Below, in pieces: positions 1 through 5,530 of a stretch of 5,530 bases of DNA (position 1 is the stretch's first letter; each line of letters begins with the position of its first letter). The position numbers and the translations under genes are program-made. The notes under the pieces were generated by a model. The model was not told the DNA's origin. It was given only the letters and a program-made list of their open reading frames with translations, and did not search any database. Source of the stretch: Trueperaceae bacterium (GTDB taxonomy: Bacteria; Deinococcota; Deinococci; Deinococcales; Trueperaceae); assembly GCA_007128755.1 (NCBI GenBank), contig SKWV01000430.1, forward strand, positions 1 through 5,530, read 5' to 3'.

Positions 1-771
1 ACGCCGCCGGCCGCCGGCGGCGGCCTGCCGGCGCCCGTGCGCCACCGCACGCCGGCGGGGTACGAGGACCGCGAGGAGCGCACGCCGCTGCGTGGGCTCA
101 GGCGCGCGATCGCCCAGCAGATGACGGCGTCGCACCTGCACGCCGTGCGGGCGCTGCACGTCGACGAGGCCGACGTGTCGGTGCTCGTGCGCATGCGCGA
201 GCGGCTCAAGGCCCGTGCCGAGGCGCGCGGCGTGCGGCTCTCCTACCTGCCGTTCATCATGAAGGCGGTGGTGCACGCGCTGCGCGCGTACCCGGCGCTC
301 AACACGAGCCTCGACGACGTGTCCCAGGAGATCGTCCACAAGCACTACGTCCACCTGGGCGTCGCCGTCTCGACCGACACCGGCCTGGTGGTGCCGGCGG
401 TGCGCGACGCCGACCGCAAGACCGTCATGGAGCTGGCCGACGACGTGCAGCGCCTCGCGGCCAAGGCGCGCGACGGGACGCTCGCGAGCGACGACGTCAA
501 GGGCGGCACCTTCTCGATCACCAACATCGGCTCCATCGGCGGGCTGTTCAGCTTCCCGATCATCAACGTGCCCGAGGCCGCGATCCTGGGGGTGCACAGC
601 ATCAAGAAGCGCCCCGTCGTGCTGGACGACGACAGCATCGTGGCGCGGCCGATGCTCTACCTGAGCCTGTCGTTCGACCACCGGCTGGTCGACGGCGCCG
701 AGGCGGCCCGCTTCACCTCGCACCTCATCGACCTGCTCGAGACCCCGGAGGCGCTGCTGCTCGACGCCTGA
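1..771 (+). CDS. Dihydrolipoamide acyltransferase (E2) of a 2-oxo acid dehydrogenase complex, C-terminal part
   Basis: This is the E2 core of a pyruvate, branched-chain or 2-oxoglutarate dehydrogenase complex, which moves the acyl group from lipoyl-lysine to CoA in the cytoplasm. The reading frame is open from base 1, so the lipoyl and E3-binding domains lie off the left edge; the 256 visible codons begin with an Ala/Pro/Gly-rich stretch typical of the interdomain linker (about the first 20 codons). The catalytic domain follows from RTPLRGLRRAIAQQM to the stop. Family hallmarks seen are GGTFSITNIGSIGG (about 505-546), INVPEAAILGV (about 562-594) and the active-site motif DHRLVDG at 676-696, with the catalytic His at 679-681 and Asp at 691-693 both intact. 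The stop is TGA at 769-771. The substrate cannot be told from this domain alone; the FSFPIINVP version recalls Deinococcus-type branched-chain or pyruvate E2 proteins, from memory. E1 and E3 genes would be expected to the left. A GTG at 37 is in frame but is not the true start. Confidence 0.93.
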   Translation, partial: TPPAAGGGLPAPVRHRTPAGYEDREERTPLRGLRRAIAQQMTASHLHAVRALHVDEADVSVLVRMRERLKARAEARGVRLSYLPFIMKAVVHALRAYPALNTSLDDVSQEIVHKHYVHLGVAVSTDTGLVVPAVRDADRKTVMELADDVQRLAAKARDGTLASDDVKGGTFSITNIGSIGGLFSFPIINVPEAAILGVHSIKKRPVVLDDDSIVARPMLYLSLSFDHRLVDGAEAARFTSHLIDLLETPEALLLDA

Positions 772-778
772 GACTCGC

Positions 779-802
779 CCGGGCGGCCTGCCGGGCGGCC
801 TC
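779..802 (+). repeat. Tandem 12-bp repeat downstream of the E2 gene
   Basis: Two adjacent copies of CCGGGCGGCCT(G/C) lie at 779-790 and 791-802, differing only in the last base, 8 nt after the E2 stop codon. A GC-only hairpin can form with GCCCGG (777-782) pairing to CCGGGC (791-796) around an 8-nt loop. It might weaken readthrough into uvrC, but no T-run follows it, so I do not call it a terminator. In DNA this GC-rich such a repeat could be chance. Confidence 0.4.
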
Positions 803-843
803 GCGCGGCCTTCCCGGGCACGCGCGGAGCGCCGTGCGGGTCG

Positions 844-849
844 TACCCT
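844..849 (+). promoter_or_regulatory. -10 promoter element (TACCCT) for leaderless uvrC mRNA
   Basis: TACCCT fits the TANNNT -10 pattern and is followed by exactly 7 nt before the GTG start of uvrC at 857. That spacing would put the transcription start at or next to the start codon, giving a leaderless mRNA as is common in Deinococcus. The only purine-rich stretch, GGGAG at 851-855, ends one base before GTG, too close for a working Shine-Dalgarno site. No convincing -35 box is visible. The same layout occurs before two other genes here, which raises confidence. Confidence 0.6.
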
Positions 850-856
850 AGGGAGC

Positions 857-2644
857 GTGACGAACGACGACCTCCCCGTCCTGCCGCGGCAGCCCGGGTG
901 CTACCTCTTCCACGGCTCCGACGATCGCGTGCTCTACATCGGCAAGGCGATCGACCTGCGCAGCCGCGTGCGCTCGTACTTCGGCCGCTCGCCGGGCGCG
1001 AAGGCGGAGCTGATCACCGCCGACGCCGAGCGGCTGGAGTACATCGTCACGCAGAGCGAGGTCGAGGCGCTCATCCTCGAGGCGAACCTGATCAAGCGGC
1101 ACAAGCCGCACTACAACGTCCTCCTCAAGGACGACAAGAGCTATCCCTTCCTCAAGCTCACGAACGAGCCCTTCCCGATGCTCGAGTTCACGCGCCGCGT
1201 GCAGAAGGACGGCGCGCAGTACTTCGGCCCCTACCCCAACGCCGGGTCGGTCAGGCGGGTGCAGGAGCTCGTGGCGGCCGTCTTCCCGCTGCGTCAGAAC
1301 AGCGGGTCGCCGATGCAGGTCCGCAAGCGCCCCTGCCTGCGCTTCCACATGGGCCGCTGCCTGGCGCCGTGCATCGGCGAGGCCGACCCCGAGGCCTACG
1401 GCAAGGTCGTGGAGCAGGTGCGCGCGTTCCTCGAGGGGCGGGTGGAGGAGACGGTGCTGATGGTCGAGGCGGAGATGCGCGCGGCGGCCAAGCGCCAGGA
1501 CTTCGAGCTGGCGCGCCTCTACCGCGACCGTCTGGAGGCGCTCAAGCGCCTCACGGGGTACGAGTCGAGCGTGGTGGCCTCCGGCGGCGCCGACCTCGAC
1601 TTCCTGGGCGTGGCCCAGGCGGGCGACTGGGCGATGGTGCAGCTGTTCCAGATGCGCAACGGGCGCGTGGTGGGGCGCGACAAGCGCGCCCTGACGGGGG
1701 CCGCGGGCGCCACCGTCGCCGAGGTGCTCGAGCCGTTCATGGTCGACTACTACGGGCAGGCCACGCACGTGCCGCCGCTGGTGCTGGTGCCGCCGGCCGA
1801 GGAGCTCGACGTGGCGATCTGGCAGGCGTTCCTGAGCGAGCGCGCGGGGCACCGCGTCGAGCTGCGCACGCCGCGCCGTGGCGACAAGGTCGCGCTCATG
1901 GAGATGGCCGAGCGCAACGCCAAGACGGGGGTCGAGGCCGAGCTGGCGCTGCTCGAGCGGCGCGGCGAGGCGCCCGGCGTCAAGGAGCTGCAGGCGCTGC
2001 TCGCCCTCGCGGAGCCGCCTCACCGGATCGAGGGGTACGACGTGTCGAACCTCATGGGGACGCACACGGTCGCCAGCCTGGTGGTGTTCGAGGGCGGGCG
2101 GGCCAAGCGCAGCGAGTACCGCCGCGTGCGGATCCGCGGGCTGGAGAAGCCCGACGACTTCTACGCGATGCACCAGGTGATCACGCGCCGGTTCGCGGGG
2201 CGGCTCGCCGACCAGCTCGCGCCTCCGGACCTGCTCCTGGTCGACGGCGGCAAGGGGCAGGTCTCGGCGGCGCAGCGGGCGCTCGACGAGCTCGGCCTGA
2301 GCCTCCCGGTCGTCGGGCTCGCCAAGCGCCAGGAGACGATCGTGACGTCGGCCGGCCGGGAGGTGCTCGTGAGCGAGACGCACCCGGCGCTGCGGCTCCT
2401 GATCCACGTGCGCGACGAGGCGCACCGCACCGCCGTGGGCTACAACCGGCAGCGGCGCGGCAAGGCGATGACGCGCTCGGTGCTCGACGAGGTGCCCGGC
2501 ATCGGGCCCAAGCGGCGCGACGCGCTGCTCGCCCACTTCTCGTCGATCGAGCAGCTGCGCGCCGCCGACGTCGCCGAGCTCGCGCGCATCCCGGGCGTGG
2601 GCGTCGCGGCGGCGGAGGCCGTGAAGGCGTACTTCGAGGCCTGA
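857..2644 (+). CDS. uvrC: UvrABC system protein C (excinuclease subunit C)
   Basis: UvrC makes the two incisions, 3' then 5' of a DNA lesion, in nucleotide excision repair after UvrA/UvrB have located it. The 595-residue length is normal for the family. Domains in order: GIY-YIG nuclease (about 10-90) with G14-C-Y16, Y27-I-G29, R37 and the metal-binding Glu E75 in LEANLI; a cysteine region (160-172, C160, C168, C172); a UvrB-interacting UVR segment (about 199-234); an RNase H-like 5'-incision domain with the expected D-D-H triad at D395 (YDVSN), D463 (LLVDGGKGQ) and H523 (RDEAHR); and tandem helix-hairpin-helix DNA-binding motifs (about 544-595, VPGIGPKRRDALL and IPGVGVAAAEAV). All nuclease residues are present. 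The usual fourth cluster cysteine is replaced around N148 (FPLRQNSG). GTG 857 is chosen because it leaves a normal 13-residue lead before GIY and sits 7 nt after TACCCT. It is 85 nt from the E2 gene and probably transcribed on its own. Confidence 0.97.
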   Translation: MTNDDLPVLPRQPGCYLFHGSDDRVLYIGKAIDLRSRVRSYFGRSPGAKAELITADAERLEYIVTQSEVEALILEANLIKRHKPHYNVLLKDDKSYPFLKLTNEPFPMLEFTRRVQKDGAQYFGPYPNAGSVRRVQELVAAVFPLRQNSGSPMQVRKRPCLRFHMGRCLAPCIGEADPEAYGKVVEQVRAFLEGRVEETVLMVEAEMRAAAKRQDFELARLYRDRLEALKRLTGYESSVVASGGADLDFLGVAQAGDWAMVQLFQMRNGRVVGRDKRALTGAAGATVAEVLEPFMVDYYGQATHVPPLVLVPPAEELDVAIWQAFLSERAGHRVELRTPRRGDKVALMEMAERNAKTGVEAELALLERRGEAPGVKELQALLALAEPPHRIEGYDVSNLMGTHTVASLVVFEGGRAKRSEYRRVRIRGLEKPDDFYAMHQVITRRFAGRLADQLAPPDLLLVDGGKGQVSAAQRALDELGLSLPVVGLAKRQETIVTSAGREVLVSETHPALRLLIHVRDEAHRTAVGYNRQRRGKAMTRSVLDEVPGIGPKRRDALLAHFSSIEQLRAADVAELARIPGVGVAAAEAVKAYFEA

Positions 2645-2669
2645 CGGAACGTCCCGCGCCCGCAGGCCG

Positions 2670-2675
2670 TAGCAT
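2670..2675 (+). promoter_or_regulatory. -10 promoter element (TAGCAT) for the DUF6498 gene
   Basis: TAGCAT matches TANNNT and is followed by 7 nt and then GTG at 2683, the same geometry as before uvrC and the acetyltransferase gene. It lies in the 38-nt gap after the uvrC stop codon, which would let the downstream gene be expressed independently as a leaderless mRNA. The hexamer overlaps the alternative ATG at 2674, which argues against that ATG being the start for transcripts from this promoter. There is no clear -35 box. Confidence 0.5.
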
Positions 2676-2682
2676 GGCGTCG

Positions 2683-3408
2683 GTGACGACGCATGCCCCC
2701 CGCACGGCGCCGACGCCGGCGCCGCCCAACGTCCTCGCGCCGATCCTGCTGGTGCTGGTCAACGCCGTGCCCCTCGTCGGCGTGCTCCTCTTCGACTGGC
2801 GGCTGTTCGACCTGATGCTGCTCTACTGGCTCGAGAACGGCGTCATCGGGGCGTTCACGCTGGCGAAGATCGTGACGAGCCGGGCCGCTGCCCATGGCGA
2901 GCCCGCCCGGAGCGCCCCCCACGGGACGATGGGGAAGGCGTTCGTCGCCGGCTTCTTCGCGCTGCACTACGGCATCTTCTGGGGCGTCCACGGCGTCTTC
3001 GTCTTCGCCCTGTTCGGGGGCTCCTTCGGCGGTGGGCTCATGGGCATGTTCGGCGGTCCGACGACGCCGTTCGGTGGCCCGGGCTTCGGGCCGCCCGGGC
3101 TCGTCGACCCGGGCGGCGCGGTCGCCGGCACCGTCGCGCTGGCGCTGCTGTCGCTCGTGATCAGCCACGGCGTCTCGTTCTTCACGAACTACCTGGGTCG
3201 AGGCGAGGACCGCATGCTCACGCCCACCGAGCTGATGGGCCAGCCGTACGCGCGGGTGATGGTCCTGCACGTGAGCATCATCGGCGGCGGCATCGTCGTG
3301 ATGATGCTGGGGACGCCGGTGGCGGCGCTGCTGCTGCTGGTGGCACTCAAGACCGGCATCGACCTATCCGCGCATCGGCGCGAGCACCGCGCGGCCGCCG
3401 AGCGCTGA
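2683..3408 (+). CDS. DUF6498-type multi-pass membrane protein
   Basis: This is an integral membrane protein of unknown function, 241 residues from GTG 2683, or 244 if ATG 2674 is used. I match it to the DUF6498 family from memory on its conserved polar motifs inside or beside hydrophobic segments: YWLEN (48-52), HYGIFWGVHG (95-104), SHGVSFFTNY (161-170), LHVSIIGGG (195-203) and KTGIDLSAH (223-231). Hydrophobic segments lie at about 17-37, 41-64, 87-111, 146-168, 192-209 and 212-222, so five or six membrane passes. The N-terminus is short, Pro/Ala-rich and has no signal peptide. Residues 112-139 are a Gly/Pro/Phe-rich loop that looks like an insertion. Repeated His, Glu and Asp in or near membrane segments could mean metal or haem binding, but this is only a guess. 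GTG 2683 is preferred because it is 7 nt after TAGCAT. It is 38 nt downstream of uvrC, so cotranscription is also possible; I see no functional link to repair. Confidence 0.85.
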   Translation: MTTHAPRTAPTPAPPNVLAPILLVLVNAVPLVGVLLFDWRLFDLMLLYWLENGVIGAFTLAKIVTSRAAAHGEPARSAPHGTMGKAFVAGFFALHYGIFWGVHGVFVFALFGGSFGGGLMGMFGGPTTPFGGPGFGPPGLVDPGGAVAGTVALALLSLVISHGVSFFTNYLGRGEDRMLTPTELMGQPYARVMVLHVSIIGGGIVVMMLGTPVAALLLLVALKTGIDLSAHRREHRAAAER

Positions 3409-3443
3409 GCCCGGTCCCGGTTCAGGCCTCGCGCTTCGCGCCC

Positions 3444-4043
3444 TCACGCTCCGCCATCGACGACCTCCGCCTGATCCGCCTCGTGCCGGACGGCGTGCTG
3501 GGCGCGCTCGCGGTACCAGACGAAGCGCGGCAGGTCCATCTGGACGTCGACCCGGCCGCCCGGCACCGCGACGCGCCGCAGCTCGCGGAAGCCGACCTTG
3601 CGGAACGCCGCCTGGGCGCGCGGGTTGTCGGCGAAGGTATGGAGCTTGACCCGCTCGAGCCCCAGGTCGTCGAAGGCGTACCCCAGGATGCACGCGATCG
3701 CCTCGGGTCCGTAGCCGTGGTTCCAGTGGCTGCGCTCGCCGATGATGATGCCGAGCGTAGCCTCGTGCGCGCGGATGTCGTAGAGCTCGACCGTGCCGAT
3801 GTAGTCGTCGTGTTCGTCGTAGATGCCGAAGGTGGCGCGGTCGGGGCGGCGAGCGTCGGCCCGGAGCACGCGCCTGAGCAGCCACAGCGGCATGCGGTTG
3901 GGCGGCGTGCCGTTGAGGAAGGCGATCTCGGGATCACGGAAGTGAATCGCCACACGACGCCACGCGCGCGAGTCGAGATCGGCGATCGGCTGCAACCGGA
4001 CCCGGCCGAACGGGGGCGGCGCCTTCGCGAACGCGGCCGTCAT
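3444..4043 (-). CDS. GNAT family N-acetyltransferase, RimJ/RimL type
   Basis: This is a predicted cytoplasmic acetyl-CoA-dependent acyltransferase of 199 residues, a usual length for the RimJ/RimL (Acetyltransf_3) branch, whose members acetylate protein N-termini, amino acids, polyamines or antibiotics. The substrate cannot be read from the sequence. The fold is visible in order: a central strand pair FGIYDE...YIGTVELYDI (72-90), the motif-A strand TLGIIIGE (96-103), the acetyl-CoA pyrophosphate loop RSHWNHGYG (104-112) with the helix PEAIACILGYAFDDLG (113-128), the strand RVKLHTFADN (131-140) and the helix NPRAQAAFRKVGF (140-152) with the family-typical Asn140. The first 70 residues resemble the usual substrate-side helices, and the last 25 are a charged tail outside the core fold. 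ATG 4043 is chosen as start because TACACT lies exactly 7 nt upstream. The gene converges on the DUF6498 gene (35-nt gap) and diverges from the MoxR gene (45-nt gap). Confidence 0.92.
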   Translation of the reverse strand: MTAAFAKAPPPFGRVRLQPIADLDSRAWRRVAIHFRDPEIAFLNGTPPNRMPLWLLRRVLRADARRPDRATFGIYDEHDDYIGTVELYDIRAHEATLGIIIGERSHWNHGYGPEAIACILGYAFDDLGLERVKLHTFADNPRAQAAFRKVGFRELRRVAVPGGRVDVQMDLPRFVWYRERAQHAVRHEADQAEVVDGGA

Positions 4044-4049
4044 GAGGCC

Positions 4050-4060
4050 TAGTGTACGCT
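4050..4060 (+). promoter_or_regulatory. Candidate -10 element(s) for the MoxR-DUF58 operon
   Basis: Two overlapping TANNNT hexamers, TAGTGT (4050-4055) and TACGCT (4055-4060), are in the 45-nt divergent gap upstream of the MoxR gene. A start about 7 nt downstream would give a leader of roughly 22-27 nt that includes the Shine-Dalgarno site at 4078-4082. Neither has a clear -35 hexamer at the usual spacing, so which one is used, if either, is open. Confidence 0.4.
4051..4056 (-). promoter_or_regulatory. -10 promoter element (TACACT, minus strand) for the acetyltransferase gene
   Basis: Read on the minus strand, TACACT is followed by AGGCCTC (7 nt) and then the ATG at 4043. This is the third case of TANNNT-N7-start in the window and implies a leaderless mRNA. 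The nearest Shine-Dalgarno-like bases are too weak and too close to act. It shares all but one base pair with a TANNNT hexamer on the opposite strand. Confidence 0.6.
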
Positions 4061-4077
4061 CTCCTCACTGCCCATCT

Positions 4078-4082
4078 GGAGG
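4078..4082 (+). promoter_or_regulatory. Ribosome binding site GGAGG for the MoxR gene
   Basis: GGAGG is a perfect match to the core anti-Shine-Dalgarno sequence and lies 6 nt before ATG 4089. It fixes that ATG as the start and shows this gene uses a leadered mRNA, unlike the three genes with TANNNT immediately before their start codons. Confidence 0.75.
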
Positions 4083-4088
4083 CGACGC

Positions 4089-5051
<963 letters not shown>

Positions 5052-5073
5052 GCACGCTCCGGGGCGCAGGCGC

Positions 5074-5530
5074 ATGATCACGGCCGCCAGCCGTCGAATG
5101 CTCGACCGTTACGCGCTCGCGTCGCGCGCCCTGTCACGCACGTCGGGCGAGCGGCTCGCGCGCGAGGCAGGGCAGTCGGTCGAGTTCCACGACTACCGCC
5201 CGTACCAGCCCGGCGACGAGCTCCGGGCCGTCGACTGGCGCGTCTACGCCCGGACGCAGCGGCTCATGACGCGTCTCTTCCAGGCGGAGCGCACGATGGA
5301 CGTCCACGTGCTGCTCGACACGAGCATGAGCATGGCGGTGGGCGGCAAGCTCGCGTACGGCCGCACCGTGGCGCAGCTCCTCTCCTACGTCGCCCACCGC
5401 GACTCCCGCGCCCAGGTCCACACCTTCCACGGCGACGCGGGCGCCGCCGGTCAGGGGCGCGCCGGCCTGGCGAGCGCGTGGGCGATGCTCGAGGGGGCGC
5501 AGCCGCGCGCCCAAGGCGCCGCGCCGGTGG
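5074..5530 (+). CDS. DUF58 domain-containing protein (vWA-like partner of MoxR), 5' part
   Basis: The frame is open from ATG 5074 to the window edge (152 codons), so the gene continues to the right. The protein begins with a basic helical stretch (RRMLDRYALASRALSR, 7-22) and then shows the DUF58 signature: GQSVEFHDYRPYQPGDELR (33-51) followed by VDWRVYART (53-61). Next comes a strand VHVLLDTSMSM (77-87) containing D82-x-S84-x-S86, the DxSxS metal-ion-dependent adhesion site of von Willebrand A-like folds. No membrane segment precedes the signature in the visible part, so this looks like the shorter, soluble-type DUF58 protein rather than the form with two N-terminal membrane helices. Family members are encoded next to MoxR ATPases and are thought to be their adaptors or substrates; the function is not settled. 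Ribosome binding is weak (GCAGG at 5066-5070, 3 nt from ATG). ATG 5098 is an alternative start but also lacks a good site. Translation may be coupled to MoxR, which ends 22 nt upstream. Confidence 0.92.
   Translation, partial: MITAASRRMLDRYALASRALSRTSGERLAREAGQSVEFHDYRPYQPGDELRAVDWRVYARTQRLMTRLFQAERTMDVHVLLDTSMSMAVGGKLAYGRTVAQLLSYVAHRDSRAQVHTFHGDAGAAGQGRAGLASAWAMLEGAQPRAQGAAPV

Noticed and set aside
777..796. Intrinsic terminator after the E2 gene
   Set aside because: A GC hairpin is possible, but no T-tract follows, so it is recorded only as part of a repeat region.
851..855. GGGAG as ribosome binding site for uvrC
   Set aside because: Only one base separates it from the GTG start, too short for Shine-Dalgarno pairing with the start codon in the P site.
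848..2536. A 562-codon open frame antisense to uvrC
   Set aside because: It mirrors the codon bias of uvrC and gives an Arg/Leu/His/Val-rich product with no recognisable domain. Long antisense frames are expected opposite highly GC-biased genes.
898..3408. An 836-codon open frame on the plus strand running through uvrC and into the membrane protein gene
   Set aside because: Only the last 241 codons (from 2683) look like a protein. The part overlapping uvrC is Arg/Ala/Gly-rich low-complexity translation of a shifted frame in GC-rich DNA, so it is not a fusion.
3409..3443. Possible bidirectional terminator between the convergent genes (GCGC-TTC-GCGC hairpin at 3431-3441)
   Set aside because: The stem has only 4 base pairs and no T-run follows on either strand. 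Such short GC palindromes are common at this base composition.
3483..4052. A 189-codon plus-strand frame opposite the acetyltransferase gene
   Set aside because: The minus-strand frame has a clear GNAT fold with its acetyl-CoA loop; the plus-strand product matches nothing I know and has no ribosome binding site.
5134..5514. A minus-strand open frame opposite the DUF58 gene
   Set aside because: The plus strand encodes the DUF58 signature and DxSxS site in an uninterrupted frame, so the minus-strand frame is a shadow.

Overview
The window is a very GC-rich, densely coded piece of bacterial chromosome with six protein-coding genes and almost no free space. Five lie on the plus strand and one on the minus strand. 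The best guess for the host is the phylum Deinococcota (Deinococcus/Truepera-like, possibly Trueperaceae). This is an inference from two things. The UvrC has a Deinococcus-like cysteine region, with Asn-Ser-Gly where most UvrCs carry a cysteine. Three of the start codons also sit exactly 7 nt downstream of a TANNNT hexamer, the arrangement known for leaderless genes in Deinococcus. No rRNA or other decisive marker is present.

Layout, left to right: (1) 1-771, the 3' part of a 2-oxo acid dehydrogenase E2 (dihydrolipoamide acyltransferase) gene, covering a linker plus the whole catalytic domain. (2) 857-2644, uvrC, a complete nucleotide excision repair endonuclease subunit. (3) 2683-3408, a polytopic membrane protein of the DUF6498 type, function unknown. 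(4) 3444-4043 on the minus strand, a RimJ/RimL-type GNAT acetyltransferase that converges on gene 3 with a 35-nt gap. (5) 4089-5051, a MoxR-family AAA+ ATPase, divergent from the acetyltransferase across 45 nt. (6) 5074 to the window end, a DUF58 protein with a von Willebrand A-like MIDAS motif, cut by the window edge. Genes 5 and 6 form the classic MoxR-DUF58 pair and are very probably one operon that continues to the right.

The genes do not form one pathway. Central metabolism (E2), DNA repair (UvrC), an orphan membrane protein and an acetyltransferase appear to be independently transcribed units, uvrC, the DUF6498 gene and the acetyltransferase each with its own start-proximal promoter-like hexamer. 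Only MoxR and DUF58 are functionally linked: an ATPase remodeller with its vWA-type partner. The most interesting signals are regulatory and structural: the repeated TANNNT-N7-start pattern, the self-reciprocal TAGTGTA element between the divergent genes, and the loss of one of the four cysteines that hold the iron-sulfur cluster reported in E. coli UvrC. I see no evidence of a novel defence system, mobile element, CRISPR array or RNA gene.
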